NCBI GenBank assembly: GCA_035772735.1 | Contig: JASDFA010000019.1 | Location: 67,308,001 to 67,372,000, forward strand | DNA length: 64,000 nt | Direction of reading: 5' to 3' | Origin: Datura wrightii | Lineage: Eukaryota > Streptophyta > Magnoliopsida > Solanales > Solanaceae | Part shown: one piece after another, positions 1 to 11,669 of the stretch | Numbering within the stretch: position 1 is the stretch's first letter | Layout: each line of letters starts with the position of its first letter | Program-made: the position numbers and the translations under genes | Notes under the pieces: model-generated | What the model saw: only the letters and a program-made list of their open reading frames with translations | What the model was told of the DNA's origin: nothing | Databases searched by the model: none

Positions 1-1079
1 CAGGATTAAAGGGCATATCCCGATCCTCATTAACAACTTCTAACCTTCAACTAGTGGGCCAAAGGAACTTTGAGTCCCAGTTTTACATTTAATTTAACCC
101 TTAGTTCCCTCTCCCGAGTTCAACAATAAGCCAACAGATTTATCAGAAGGTGATCATTCTAGCAATAATTAATTTGTCAAACCTTAACCACAACCATGGC
201 CAAAACCCTAGAATGGACATTTATCCAGTCATAGACAAGCGAAAGAAAAAAGCTATCATCATCATTCAAACTAAAATGATAGAGAAAAGAAAAAACCTAA
301 GTTAAGACTTGTCTTTCCTCGAAAGCTAAATTACAACCCTTACTATGATCAAACAAAATGATATATGATAACTAAAAAATGACCTAGATGTTATATTTAT
401 AGGTGACCCTCAAATGATGCTTTTGCCCTCTATAAATTAGCTTCAAAAATAGAAACGTTTGTCTTAGAACAGGTCTAGCATGCCACGCCCTCCATATCCC
501 CAAGTTTGGATCAATTTTCCTTTGAAGTTTAGCTCCGAGCGCCCCACGCCAGCCATAGCACTAAGGTGTTAGCTAAATTTTTGAACTTCTGGACCCTCCA
601 GGCGCCCCACGCGTCTCAAAGAACCGGAGTGTTACTCAAATTTCTGACCAAGAAGCCTTCTGGTGTCCTACTCCATCTACAACACTAGAATATTGGAAAA
701 TTTTCCTATGTCAAGATGCTTCGAGCACTCCACGCCTCTCATATCGCCAAGGTGTTGATCGAATTCTCCTCTAAAGTTTGGGACCTGGTGCCCCACACTA
801 CCCATAGCACCAACATTGGTGCATAGTTCTGTAAAGTTCAAGAGTTGACATGCCATGCCAGCTATAGCCTTAGATCGACTTTTGCAAACTCTTCTTTGTT
901 CACACTTGGGTCAAATTTAGGCCCTATTTCCTTGGTTTCCTGCTCAAAACTTCTAAATATTTGTTAGCTCACAAGACACACAAAAACATGAATTTGTGCA
1001 TTTCATAAGGATTATGAACACAAAACAAGGAAAAATATGAGCAAAAACATGGCAAATGAGCATAAGAATATTCCTAACA
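1..1079 (-). repeat. XL: inverted partial LTR of the X family
   Basis: This stretch is the reverse complement of the X-type LTR found at 44649 and 46503. Its right edge reads ...ATTCCTAACA, the complement of the LTR start TGTTGGGCATATTC, and the left part matches the sequence around 45650-45780. The far end lies off the window. In LTR orientation it holds a tandem array of a roughly 60-75 bp unit (plus-strand 465-890) containing words like GGCGTGGGGCACC, then a TATAAATA box at 394-401 (minus strand). It abuts G pol sequence at 1080, so it inserted into element G. No coding capacity is visible. The match to X is by eye; the exact identity was not computed. Confidence 0.85.
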
Positions 1080-1273
1080 TCACCTGTTAACCCTACTGAC
1101 ATCAGGAGCTTCTTGGGTTTAGCTGGCTAGTACCACAGGTTCATGGATGGATTTTCATATATTGCTGCACCTTTGACAAAGTTGACTCAGAAGTAGGTTA
1201 AATTTCAGTGGTTCGATGCTTGTGAGAAGATTTTTCAAGTGTAAAAGAATCGACTCATTTCAACTCTAGTGAT
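1080..1273 (+). pseudogene. G pol fragment: end of reverse transcriptase and start of RNase H
   Basis: The reading includes PTDIRSFLGLAG and then FSYIAAPLTKLTQK, the conserved end of the Ty3/gypsy reverse transcriptase and its link to RNase H. In-frame stops follow LAG and TQK. The fragment ends in GTGAT (1269-1273), and the same five bases recur at 28026-28030, where RNase H resumes. So 1080-1273 and 28026 onward were one contiguous gene before element Y inserted. The upstream part of G (5' LTR, gag and most of the reverse transcriptase) is interrupted by XL and lies beyond the left edge. The lineage is chromovirus by protein flavour, probably Del/Tekay. Confidence 0.85.
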
Positions 1274-2199
1274 TGATAACGCTCAAATTCACACTTCCTG
1301 ATAAAATACGAAGCGGTCGTTGTCAATAAAGAACCCAACTAAGAGGTTGGGGTTGAACCCATAGGGAATAGGGTAAGATCTAGACTAATGCCTATAATTG
1401 AACTTGTTGGTGAGTTGTCTCCAAATTCAGGGTTTTAAAGAAAACATGATTAAAACAAGATTATATTTGTGATTTAAATCATTATTTGAAAACAAATAAG
1501 GTAAGTGTTCCCCATGGGTTTATAACTACTTCGAGTATACATACGTGATCAATCCCAATGCTTACTTGTAGAACTGATAACTAGGGTTCATCCAAACAAC
1601 TGGTTCATCCCTATGGGATGGCTTTACTCAATCAGCAGGTCAGGTTTCATGAGTGATTTAAAACTAACTGTTATCAATATGCACCAAATTTAACTATTTT
1701 GCCACCACATCTCAAGTTAATACAATGATCATAAAGACCAAAGGCTTTGTTGTAATTCTCTTCTCCTAATCTCTACTTCTCTAGGTTCAAGCAAGTAAAT
1801 AATTCAGGCAAATCCTAACATTGTACACTGTTAAAAAACGTTTAAAGACGAAGGGAATACAATACATGTGTTTAGTATTGGTTTTGAATCACTTTTGTGT
1901 AACCCTATTTCGTTAATCCACCATGGTTCCTACAACCCCTAATTATGGAGGTTTTAGCCTCTCATGGTTGTAAGATTACATTTCCATTCATATAAAAACA
2001 CATAATTAAATACTTACAACAATAATTGGAAGAAAACCAGATTTGAATGTCAAAGAACAATCTCAAGAACAATGTAGGAAATCAAGAATTTGATCCCAAG
2101 AATTGCTCCTCAAAACATGATAAAAATTCTCAAAAATTATTCTTCATACATCTACTAATTAAATTATGTCCTCCTCTAACTAAAATAAAACATAAAAGC

Positions 2200-2207
2200 T
2201 ATTTATA
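2200..2207 (-). promoter_or_regulatory. Y TATA box, left LTR
   Basis: The minus strand reads TATAAATA just downstream of the word array. The equivalent box is at 27280-27287 in the 5' LTR. Position and sequence fit a plant LTR promoter; the transcription start is not known. Confidence 0.6.
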
Positions 2208-2254
2208 CAGACATTAGAAACATCTTCCTAAGCTAACAAGGAACTTTCCATATT

Positions 2255-2770
2255 AGTGACGACTGTGTCACGACTGGACCTACGACCCGTAGCAGGATTG
2301 TACGGGTCGTACCTGCTTCTCGTAAGTCCTTGGCTGCTACAAATTTGGTTAAGTGTTTTCAGGTTGGTATGACTCGTACCTCAATCCTATGAGTCGTACA
2401 ATGCTTCCATGGTTTGGCCCTGAGTACTCTGACATCTTCTGAAATTCTCCACAAGTGTTGTGGTACAACTCGTACCTTCTTCCTATGACTCGTACTAACT
2501 ATTATGTCTGAAGTTCTGGAAAGTCTTGAAGAATCTTCTGAAGTTCAGCATGGCTCATGATATGGTTCGTATGTTTATGATACGATTCGTAAGTCCGTCC
2601 GTACCAAGAGTCTACCTTTGTGCAATTTTCTCTGAACAATTCCACGATTCCAGTTATGGGTCGTACAGAGATTCGTATGTTGCTTTCTTCTTACATCAAC
2701 CTTCTGACCTTCATCACGGTTCGCAGTACGGCTCGTACAATCAAGGTACGGCTGGTACTGAGACTTGTAC
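2255..2770 (-). promoter_or_regulatory. Y U3 word array (TCGTA/TACGA repeats) in the left LTR
   Basis: Many near-palindromic words of the type TACGACTCGTA, GACTCGTACC and TATGAGTCGTAC recur, often paired as ...TCGTACCTTCTTCCTATGA... blocks. The array lies about 170-680 nt from the LTR 5' end (2937) and just upstream of the TATA box. The same array is at about 27345-27850 in the other LTR, though many CG dinucleotides there are changed to TG or CA, as expected from decay of methylated cytosine. A role as an enhancer or binding-site array is inference. Confidence 0.6.
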
Positions 2771-2937
2771 TTTGGCTGATTTCCTGCATATTTAGGATTC
2801 TTATGCACATCTTAGCTCCAACACTTATTTTCCCTGAAATCAAAGTAAAAGTGCCTCATATCCATATAAATATACCTAAGCCCATGTTATTTTCTCAGTT
2901 TTAAGCGTCGAAAGTGTTGTAAGCTCACAACACATCA

Positions 2938-4640
2938 ACACCGTCAACTTAATACTTTTTCATGTCCTCAGGCAAAGAAAATAAAAACCAAACATGATGC
3001 TTAACTAGAAAATAAACCTAGGATACTACAACCAACATCAAACACAATTTGCACTATTAATCAAAAAGCTTTTGACCACCAAATTGGCACATGCACTACA
3101 AGAAACCACAAAACATGATAAGCAGGGATCAAGATATGTCATCTAGTTATTAACAGATAGACAAATCATCACCAATGCTTTTTACACAGACCACTAGTAG
3201 AGTTAAACAAAAAACCATGTACCCTCACTGCAAATGAAGTCCTCACTCACAAATATAGTAAGATATATAACATGGGACTGAACAAGTAAGACTCTTACTC
3301 TCACAAAGAAGTTCAAAATACTGCATATTAGATACCATAGGCTTGCCTTTATTTTCTTTATTTCGGTTTGTTAGATGGTCAGGCTAGGATCACTATAGGA
3401 CTTGCTTTAGCTTGAAATGTAGTCTTTTGGGCTGGGCTGATTTGGGATCTTTTTAAGTTATAAACCCTTCCTTGGCACTATATACATGTGGCTCTATTTT
3501 TTCTTCACTTTTTCACCCTTCTTTTCTTTTTTCACCTTTTCCTCCCTTTTCACCGTTTTTATGCATTTGTATGAGTATGGTGTATTTCTTCAAGATTTTA
3601 ATGCATCATTCACATTTTGTATTTTTTTTAATTTTTCTTTTCTTTTTCTTTTTCTTTGTCACACCACACCTCATTTTTCACCTTTTTTCTTTTCTCTTCC
3701 TTTTTCACCTTCCCACTATTTATGCACCCCTACTCTAAACACCCTCGACTTAGGAATTTTACCTATGTTGAGGTTCATAGTGTCCAAGGAGGGACCAGGG
3801 CCAAAACAGGTTCATTATAATAATGGATATGGTTAATTGGTTAATTAAAAAAAATGGTCTACTTGAGATTCAAAATCGAGATCAAGGGAATCATATCATT
3901 TTGGTAGGGTTATTTAAGATAAAAATGGGCTAAACAAAAATGTCCTATGATACTTTCCTAACCAACTGTCCTAAAACCTATGCAAAGACCAACCGGGCAA
4001 GTTCAAGATCCTCTACGCAATATTGAACTAGGTATTAGACCTCACTCACCCTGGTCTGATTTGTTGATGGCTTAACAAAAACTTCACATGCTAATATACT
4101 AAATGAAATAAAAAGATCCATAGAAATCATGCATGCAATCACAAGTACACAGCAAATCCTCAAAAAAAATTTAAACAAGGACAATTTTTTTACAAATCCA
4201 AAACTAGTGCGCAATTTATTGGCTAAGTACTCCTAAGCTACTTTCTAATAAAAAAATCACAAAAATAAAATTCAAAATATGCCGGTTCTACTAGATAGCA
4301 TACCTGAGCGAAAAGAAACACGACAAGAAAAACCCTCAGACAAATCAAAATTCCAAAAATGACAAGTACATGCCCTCCCCTTTTTAAAAAGCATGCTTCA
4401 TCCCCGAAGCATAGAATGTAAAACAAGAGGGAAAGGAACATACCTGCAGCTACTCATACTTTTACCATCCAAGGGTGTTGTCTCCAATATAGCTTCTGAT
4501 TTAACATCGCGACATAACGTTACTTTTGTCAATCTTCATGCATCATCAAGGTACACCGCCTCGATTCCTCTTATTTCCTCTGTATCTCCTAGATATAGCT
4601 TTATTCTTTGACCGTTCACTTTGAACCTTTTTCCATCTTT
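2938..4640 (-). other. Y 3' untranslated region between integrase and 3' LTR
   Basis: No credible gene is visible in this 1.7 kb. On the plus strand, 3480-3740 is a strong pyrimidine tract with repeated TTTTCACC and CCTTTTCTTTTC words, so the Y transcript (minus strand) carries a long purine tract here. The open frames on the plus strand in this tract are Phe/Ser/Pro low-complexity artefacts. Around 4469-4493 is a broken version of the AGGCAA-loop hairpin that is intact in Z and A: the GGGTTGCC arm has gained two bases (GGGTGTTG), so the stem no longer pairs. The neighbouring GATTTAAC context is preserved. Confidence 0.6.
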
Positions 4641-4643
4641 GTT

Positions 4644-5668
4644 CTAAAGTTCCACAACACCATATGAGGACACATTCACCACTCTGTAAGGTCCCATCCA
4701 TCTAGATTTCAACTTTCTAGGGTGCCATTGGAGCCTTGAGTTGAACAGTTGGACCAGATCACCCATGTTGACCTCCCTTTTTGCAGTCTTACAATAATGA
4801 TAAATCTTCATTCTTTCTTTATAAATGGCCACACTCTCATAAACTCTAAGTCCAAATTCATCCAACTCATTGAGCTGGTCAAGTCTCAACTTGGCTGCTT
4901 CATTCCAGTTTAAATTCAGCTTTTTTAGAGCCTATAACGCCTTATGCTCTAATTCGACGGGAAGATGACATGATTTTCCAAAGACTAGCTGATATGGATA
5001 TTAGCTAATGGGGGTCTTATAAGATATTCAGTAGGCTCACAATGTGTTATCGAGCTTCGTAGACCAAATTTTCCTATTGGTATTCACTGTTTTGGCAAGA
5101 ATGGTCTTTGTCTCCTCATTTGAAACTTCTACCTGCCCACTTGATTGAGGATGGTAAGGTGTTTCCACCTTATTCTTGATGCCATATTTCTCCAACAGGG
5201 ATATAAAGAGACGATTACAAAAGTGTGATCCACCATTATTGATATTTGCTCCGGGAGTGCCAAATCTAGAAAATATGTGCTACCGTAGAAATGCCGTAAC
5301 ACTTTTGCCTTCATTGTTAGGTAGTGCAATACCCTCCACCCATTTGGAGACATAATCCACTGCCACCAAGATGTATTTCATACCATATGAGCTAAAAAAT
5401 GGCACATGAAATCTATACCCCATACATTAAATAACTCAACTTCCAAAATATGGGTCAATGGTAACTCATGCTTACAGGTAATGCCGCCTTGTCTTTGACA
5501 TTGATCACATGCCTTGGCATAATCATAGGCATCTTGGTGATTAAAGGGAAAATAATACCCTCATTGCAGGATTTTATGTGCAGTTTGGATACCACTATGA
5601 TGACCCCCAACTGGGGATGAATGACAGGTCTCCAGAATGCTCAATATTACTACTTCTAGTACACACCA
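4644..5668 (-). pseudogene. Y integrase, degenerate
   Basis: Reading from higher to lower coordinates, the zinc-binding region is still visible (CHSSPVGGHHSG, then AKACDQCQRQ at about 5500-5620), followed by EVELFNVWGIDFM with the first catalytic-core Asp. The core then falls apart through frameshifts and stops, with traces of the HPQSSGQ-type segment near 5130-5150. The C-terminal part is open at 4644-4889 and ends in PRKLKSRWMGPYRVVNV, the typical Athila/Tat integrase tail that is thought to bind DNA and join element ends. It cannot encode an active enzyme. The order after RNase H is the standard Ty3/gypsy order. Confidence 0.75.
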
Positions 5669-6388
5669 TCAAATGATCCGATCTGCACAAATACGAAATA
5701 AGTATGGTTCACCCCAATAGTATCTTCGGGCATCAAATAAGAACTTTTTCTTCTGCTGGGGAGGCAAGTCTACTGGAATCGTGTCATTAACCAAATGATT
5801 TGCTAAGTTAGTGATCCAGGGAATCAAGTCCTGAGATTCATCTAGTACTTGCTCGTCAAGGAAAGCATCATCAATATCAATCTCCTCTCTTGCCCTAGCC
5901 CCAGACTCTAGTCTGTATAAGTGATCAACTACTTTATTTTCAGTTCCTTTCCAATATTTGACCTCAAACTCAAATTCTTGAAGCAGCAGCACTCACCTAA
6001 TCAATCTGGGTTTAGCATCCTTTTTAGAAATCGCGTATATCAAAGCGGCATCTTCTGTATAGATAATCACCTTAGTTACAAGAAACTATGCTCGAAACTT
6101 CTCAAATGCAAAGACCTCTTCTAGCAGCTCCTATTCTGTGACAGTGTAGTTCTTTTGGGTTGCGTTGAGTGTTTTACTAGTGTAATAGATAGGATGCAAA
6201 ATTTGTGCTCTCTGTTGGCCCAAGACAACACCTAGAGCAACACCGCTAGCATCACACATTACTTCAAATGGAAGAGACCAATCTAGAGCTATGATAATAG
6301 GAATAGTGGTGAGTTTCTCTTTCAATAACTCAAAAGCCTTTAGACATGCCTCATCAAATACAAACTTTACCTCCTTCTCAAGTAATTT
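5669..6388 (-). pseudogene. Y RNase H and start of integrase
   Basis: The minus strand shows PFEVMCDASGVALGVVLGQ, the first RNase H motif with its Asp retained, then HPIYYTSKTLNATQKNY, both open at 6131-6325. After stops, VIIYTEDAALIYAISKKDAKPRLIR carries the second part with TED in place of the usual T-D-H. The segment 5669-5992 (107 aa) covers the RNase H end and the linker into the integrase zinc region, including FEVKYWKGTENKVVDHLYRL. RNase H normally removes the RNA template during reverse transcription. In-frame stops at about 6128 and 5993 break it. Confidence 0.8.
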
Positions 6389-7260
6389 TCACAATGGCTG
6401 TGCAATCTTAGAAAAGCCATTGATAAACCGCCTATAGAATCCTTCATGCACTAAAAATCTTCTGGCCCCTTTTATAGAAATGGGTGGTGGCAAACCTACT
6501 ATAACTTCAATTTTCTCCTTATACACCTCAATCTCTTTTCTAGAGATTTTGTGACCCAGCACTATTCCTTCCTTGACCATGAAATGACATTTTTCCCCAT
6601 ATATGACCAAATTAGTTTCTTCGCATATGTTCAACACTTTTCCTAAGTGTTTGAGGCAAGATTTGAATGAGTCACCCACAACTGAGAAGTCGTTCATGAA
6701 TACTTTGATGGTGTCCTCCACCATATCTGATAATATCGACATCATGCAGCACTGGAATGTGGCCGGTGCATTCCAAAATCAAAATGGCATTCTGCTTAAA
6801 GAAAATGTTCCCAACGCGTAGTTGAAGGTAGTTTTTTCTTGATCTTTTAGGGCTATAGTGATCTGATTATACCCCGAGTAGCCATCGAGAAAATGAAACA
6901 AACATCTACCTTCTAATCTGTCAAGCATCTGATCCATGAATGGAATTGGAAAGTGTTCCTTCTAGGTCCAGTGGTTAAGCTTCCTGTAATCAATGCATAC
7001 ATGCCATTCTATGACTGGTAGTGTCGGTTTTAGCTCATTCTTCTCGTTGGGTACCACTGTGATCCCACCATTCTTTTTGGCACACACTGTACTAGACTTA
7101 CCTACTTGCTATCCGTAATGGGGCAGACTACACCAACTTCTAGCCACTTGATTATCTCCTTTTTCACTAATTCTTGCATTGGTGGGTTCAAGTGTCACTA
7201 ATGCTCTATACTTGGTGTGCAGTTTGGTTCGAGCTGTATCTTATGAGTACATACGCCTAG
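6389..7260 (-). pseudogene. Y reverse transcriptase, catalytic box changed to FMND
   Basis: Minus-strand translation gives the fingers region (VPKKNGGITVVPNEKNE, then WHVCIDYRKLNHWT), the palm (LFHFLDGYSGYNQI) and the catalytic box. At 6689-6700 the box reads Phe-Met-Asn-Asp, where active Athila/Tat enzymes have Phe-Met-Asp-Asp; the first metal-binding Asp is lost. A 118-residue open piece (6389-6745) runs through VEDTIKVFMND to the connection region FLVHEGFYRRFINGFSKIAQPL. Stops occur near 6382, 6965 and 7108. The order and motifs identify the Athila/Tat lineage. The enzyme is inactive by both stops and the catalytic change. Confidence 0.88.
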
Positions 7261-7706
7261 AGGGATCGCTAAGATATCAACTATGGTCCAGCCAATTTAC
7301 TTTTTGTGCTTTTTTAATACTTTGTCCAAAGATTCTATTTGCTAGTCTATCAAATATGTTGCAATAATCACTTCAAAATGTTTTCTTCATCCAAGAATGT
7401 ATATCTGAGATGGGGAGGTAGTGCATTCAGTTCAAGGACTAGTGGTAGCTCTACTGATGGCTTTGTTGGTGGCGTTGAACAGTTCTTCAAATCAAGGTCT
7501 AACTTCTTTGGTCTGAAGTTATATGAACCCATTCCATCTAGGGCATTCACCAACTCCATGTACCCCGGTACACCATCTCCATCGTAGTTCATAAAGATAT
7601 CTGCCAGTGTGTAAACATTCATCATCCCTTCCACGGGCGCTAGCATCTTCTTGTGTTCCATCCGGGTATTTGCAAAGATAGCTCCCTTAGTGTTAGCCTA
7701 AGGGAA
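7261..7706 (-). pseudogene. Y pre-reverse-transcriptase linker of pol
   Basis: A 97-residue open stretch (7368-7661) ends in LELNALPPHLRYTFLDEE, the conserved segment that links protease to reverse transcriptase in Athila/Tat polyproteins. Upstream the reading continues to 7706, where W interrupts it. On the far side of W (26273 onward) there is only leader sequence, so the protease and gag that should precede this linker are missing. The frame between here and the reverse transcriptase is broken near 7200-7300. Confidence 0.75.
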
Positions 7707-7839
7707 TGTCACACCCTATATGTTTTTTTTTCTGCCAGCATGTGCATGTTGAAAGTTTCTAGAGCATGACACATGTGGGAGAAGACCCAAAGGTTGAGCA
7801 CACGAGTGCATTATTAAGTGAGAGAGAAGTCGGGGCCAG

Positions 7840-7949
7840 GGGCAGGGCATTATGGGTGCCGCGTTGTGAACCCCTCCCCGACGCTTTGGGCAGCATGTCG
7901 CGCCTCTATCCTGGTGCTATAAAGGCACACTGCAGACCCCTGCCCCACC

Positions 7950-7984
<35 letters not shown>
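7840..7984 (+). promoter_or_regulatory. W U3 array and TATA region, 5' LTR
   Basis: Three units spaced 34 bp share cores such as GCATTATGGGTGCC, CGCTTTGGGCAGC and GCTATAAAGG. They are followed by a CT run and then an alternating TA run (7967-7984) that can serve as a TATA element. The 3' LTR copy is at 14070-14210. The array lies about 130-240 nt from the LTR start, like arrays in the other families of this window. Confidence 0.55.
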
Positions 7985-8004
7985 CTTAAATGTGCAATTT
8001 AGTT

Positions 8005-8499
8005 TCATTTAAAACATTGCAATGAGGACCCTCGGCCATGGACGATTTTTCTCACGAGGTCTTCATCGAATTGGAGTCGGATTACACTACTAAACATCGT
8101 TTGATTGTGAATTCCTCTTAGGTAATGACTCCTAGACTTAGGAAGAATATACCAATAGAATTGAATCTTAAAAATTATCCCAGTTCTAGGGAGTTGCACT
8201 GAGTAGAGGTCACAGAAATTACTTCTAATTGAGTCCCAAATGTTCACAAGCGATAAGTAAGTACTTCTACCTTCTGAATTCTCTAATAATTTGTAAGCTT
8301 TTGGCCGAATTAGGAAGAGTATGACTTGTGACCATTGTGGTTCATATTCAATATTTTTAGCTCTACTTCTTAATTGATATAGACTGGTTTGCTTGACATA
8401 AAAGTAAGAATAAGGAGGAATTTCAAGTTCTGGAGTAATGCCAGATTGATTAAGCAGAAGTCGGCAGTTAAGGTATGTAAGGCTAACCTCATTTGGCAA
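8005..8499 (-). CDS. Antisense open frame in W 5' LTR, unknown
   Basis: A 164-codon open frame runs on the strand opposite to W, starting MPNEVSLTYLN and ending HGRGSSLQCFK. The 3' LTR holds the same frame at 14230-14718 (162 codons, two codons shorter after in-frame indels). The two proteins agree at roughly 70% of positions by eye, including RSQVILFLIRPKAYK and YLRGIHNQT. I recognise no domain, signal peptide or membrane segment. It may be a chance open frame in LTR sequence: the amino-acid divergence looks high for a protein under selection. I give it as a candidate only. Confidence 0.25.
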   Translation of the reverse strand: MPNEVSLTYLNCRLLLNQSGITPELEIPPYSYFYVKQTSLYQLRSRAKNIEYEPQWSQVILFLIRPKAYKLLENSEGRSTYLSLVNIWDSIRSNFCDLYSVQLPRTGIIFKIQFYWYILPKSRSHYLRGIHNQTMFSSVIRLQFDEDLVRKIVHGRGSSLQCFK

Positions 8500-9554
8500 G
8501 TTATTCTCATCGTATAGTTAATACGACTTGTACTATTTTAGTAGCTTATGATTATACATGTTTTGGTTAGCTGCTACGAAGCAAATAGAGGTTGTAACAT
8601 AGTATCCCTTGTCAGGAAAGATTGCATTCAGTTTGACTATCGCTAGAAGCGACAAAGAGATCCCCTGTTCAGTTATTCACCACCTAGAGAGAATGGTAAT
8701 ATCTTGCTACCATACTGAGGCCAAAGAGGCCTGTGGTTAGTTGTTAGCGCACTAGATTAAGTCAGGCAGCATAGGACATAGTTTAGCAATATAACTTCAT
8801 GTTTGACGCCTGTTTGTATATAGTCAAACTTGTCTACAGGCCATTGGAGTACTTTGACGTCTACAAGACTAGAGTCATGATAGCATGTCCTTACCTTCGA
8901 GTCATTGGCGCCAAGGTTATCTAATGAACTGGGTGGTAGCTTTCTAGGTGAACTACCTACTGCCAGCAACCGTATAGCTCCCTTCGACTTACTGTTGGTC
9001 ATATCGGCCGCTCAGGAAACAACCCTAGTTGCTAGAAGTCTAATGGACTATGCGATATCCTAAGTATTTTAGTAATTTTTATACGTGAGACTAACTCCTC
9101 TGGCTAATCATACAAATGTCCACATACATGTTTCCTAGAAGGGCTAAGTCTAAGTGTACCTGCCTATGGGACTATAGATTGCTCACATGAGCTATATGTT
9201 GTCAGGACAGACCAGATTAATGCATATGAACTAGCACCTTAGTATTATGGTTTACTCTTCGGGTTAATAGTGGTTATGGCTGTCCATAGAACTATTGTTG
9301 TTGATCGCCTAGTATCAAATCTAGTTGTTAGCATCCTAGTAGTCATTTGAGGCAAGGGAACCATATATTTTGTAACCTACGACCTTGCTATCCACCTATG
9401 AACGTTTATTATACTGGTATGACCTTCAAAGTGTCGCTAGGTCACCTCAAGCCTCACCCTTTCCTTTTTGAGCTAGCTGATATATAATTACTTCCATGAC
9501 TACTTGACAAGTTGTGGACATGTAAAATACACCTGCTAGCTATTATTTAGGATG

Positions 9555-9730
9555 TTACAGGAGCCCAAATGGCTCATATTTAGTCGTAGGAGCCTAGAGG
9601 GCTCATATATAGTTACAGGAGGCCGAACGGCTCATACACAGTCACAGGAGCCCAAACAGCTCATATATACAGTTACAGGAGCCTAGAGGGCTTATATATA
9701 GTTATAAGAGCCTAGAGGGCTCACATACAG
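9555..9730 (+). repeat. 29-bp tandem repeat in W 5' LTR, six units
   Basis: Six head-to-tail units of 29 bp (one of 31 bp, the fourth) follow the pattern TTACAGGAGCC-5 nt-GGCTCATATATAG. Each unit contains the inverted pair GAGCC/GGCTC around a short spacer, so each can fold as a small hairpin. The 3' LTR has ten units at 24957-25248. Confidence 0.85.
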
Positions 9731-10653
9731 TTCAGCTTGCCTACGGGGCTAGTGAAATAGATAGGAGTATGGTTTGTTTGTACTTGTCGGGGCTTATGGG
9801 GGCCCAGGTGGATTATTTCTGTGTTGCTTGTACCTTCGGGGCTTATGGGGGCCAGGTTAGGTTCTTGTTTGTATACCTTCTTGCTAGATATAGTTTATGA
9901 ATTCATAATCAATCAGCTTAAGTTCCAGTATGTACAATTGTTTACTAGATGCAGGCTATGAATGTGATATCATACAGGTTAACTTCTGGCCTTCACTACT
10001 ATACTTAGGGTGAAGCATACTTTCCCGCAAGGTCAGACAGACAGGTTTCAGGATCTCCTAGCTGTTATTCAGAGTCAGCAGATTGGCCAGCTCCTTTCAT
10101 TTGGAGTTTCCAGGTTGTAGAGCTTACCTGTCTTTTATTGTACAATATTTGGGTAGGTTAGGGCCCTGTCCAAACCAATATTTTCACTTTTAAAGGCTTG
10201 CAGACTACAGTCTTCAGATAGTTGTACGTGTTGGCTGTGTGGGGCCTATACATGTTCAGTTCTGTATGTTGGCCTTGTAGGTCCTATATATGTTCAGTTC
10301 TATATGTTGGTCGTGTAGTGCCTACTATAGCTTTCAGTTAGCAGCCTTGTTGACTGTAGTGTTTATATGACTGTCTATTTTTCATTCTGTTATAACTAGA
10401 CAGCATGGTGGTCTTGTCGACCCGCATAGGATCCCTTTTATTATTATGTTGGCTGGGTTAGCTATTTTCTTTAACAGGTGTTGTATGGACTTGTCGACCC
10501 GAGGCTATGTTTACATCCATGATATAGCAATTCTTTTTCTCGATTTTGAGTCGCTAGTAGGCACCAGAGGTGCATTTACCCAGCCAGATCAGCCCAAATC
10601 CTAGTGTGGCATTAGATGCCAGTCATGCCTCCCATGGTGGGACATGAAAAACT

Positions 10654-10665
10654 TGGTACCAGAGC
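10654..10665 (+). other. W primer-binding site (tRNA-iMet type)
   Basis: TGGTACCAGAGC lies five bases after the LTR end. It differs by one base from the plant initiator-Met tRNA complement TGGTATCAGAGC. This is where minus-strand DNA synthesis would be primed. Confidence 0.8.
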
Positions 10666-11669
10666 AACATCATATCCTAGGGACTCTGCATGACGTGTCT
10701 AGTAGATTCTTGTTTTTAAATGTGTTGTGCACCACATTTTATAAGTAGAAAGCTACGAGGCATGATTGTATGGTTACCCCTCCTTCTTCTTAGATCGTGC
10801 TATAGAGCTGAGTTCTATAGGGTTGAGTCCCTAAGCTTCTGTTGTTATGTATTTCTATAGTGGTATCTGATATACGACAAGCTACAATCATTTGTGACTT
10901 AGATACGATAGCAGGAGAAGGTACCAGCAGGGTGCCACAGTTGGGGACAGTCAACTTGAGGGTGAAAGGGAGACATTTTTTCAATCTTCCCAGTATCCTC
11001 TAAGGCACCAAGAACCTCATAGGGCAATAGATATGCCGACACTATTTCCAGTTCTCCTCATACCGTTAGATTAGGATGTTAGGAATACAGTATGTATATG
11101 TATTCAGATGACAGTCTCTCAGTGTCAGCCAGTAGTACCAATTGTTGTCGGGCCTATAGAGGGATTTGGAAGTTTGAGGGTTCGTGAGTTTCTTGCTTTA
11201 AGTCCTCTATAGTTCACACGGATAGAGTATATAGAATACCCCTAGAACCTTAGAGATTAATTGCAAAGGATGTTTTGGGTTATGTATGTTTTATCCACAG
11301 AACCAGTCAAGCTACCATTGTTTCAATTTTAGGACATAGCAGTTCGGTGATACGAGAGTTGAGAAAGGTTTGGAGGCAGAGAAGAAACTTTATCTACTTG
11401 GCCTAGTTTCTTTGAGGCCTCTATAGGCCATTACTTGCCTCAAGGAATTTGATAGGCTAGAATAGAGCAGTTCTTATACCTGAACAAGGCAGGACAAGTG
11501 TCAGAGAGTACACATTGAGGTTTGATTACTTGGCTAGATATGCGCCAAAATTAGTTGATACCATGCCAGCCGAGGCACACCGATTTATAGTTAGGTTACA
11601 CCAGAATATGTGGAGCCCTGTATTACAACCACATTGCAAGGAGATGTGGATATTTTATGAATTGAGTAC
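10666..11669 (+). pseudogene. W leader and gag remnant
   Basis: Most of this kilobase is degenerate. At about 11495-11640 a gag piece is readable: VREYTLRFDYLARYAPKL and then AEAHRFIVRLHQN, matching the C-terminal part of the chromovirus gag domain, which builds the virus-like particle. The upstream gag, the zinc knuckle and all of the protease are missing. The next recognisable segment (11675) is already near the end of reverse transcriptase, so gag is joined to pol by a deletion of well over 1 kb compared with a complete element. The small open frame at 10790-10984 on the minus strand is not credible. Confidence 0.65.

Larger units (their letters stand above)
1274..2937 (-). repeat. Y 3' LTR (left copy)
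   Basis: The LTR is 1664 bp and matches 26380-28025 throughout by eye, starting TGATAACGCTCAAA and ending CACATCA. In element orientation the 5' end is at 2937. A CpG-rich word array occupies 2255-2770, and a TATA box follows at 2200-2207. The internal side (2938 onward) reads on the minus strand as a degenerate polypurine-type stretch ending AAGTTGACGGTGT, consistent with this being the 3' LTR. Small open frames inside (for example 2526-2795 and 2620-2904) have no recognisable protein and are not conserved as frames in the other copy. Confidence 0.88.
7707..10649 (+). repeat. W 5' LTR
   Basis: The LTR is about 2.94 kb, starting TGTCACACCC. It contains, in order, a CpG-rich array with a 34-bp period (7840-7945), a CT/TA microsatellite that includes the TATA region (about 7951-7984), an antisense open frame (8005-8499), a 29-bp tandem repeat (9555-9730), and an end region (CATGCCTCCCATGGTGGG) just before the primer site. 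The matching 3' LTR is about 3.16 kb; most of the difference fits extra copies of the 29-bp repeat. LTRs this long are typical of Del/Tekay chromoviruses. Confidence 0.87.

Noticed and set aside
3472..3836. Two overlapping plus-strand open frames of 88 and 116 codons
   Set aside because: They lie in a pyrimidine tract and translate to Phe/Ser/Pro low-complexity sequence. The Y transcript runs on the other strand.
9555..9730. CRISPR-like array of regular short repeats
   Set aside because: Units are directly adjacent without unique spacers, inside a plant LTR, with no associated genes.
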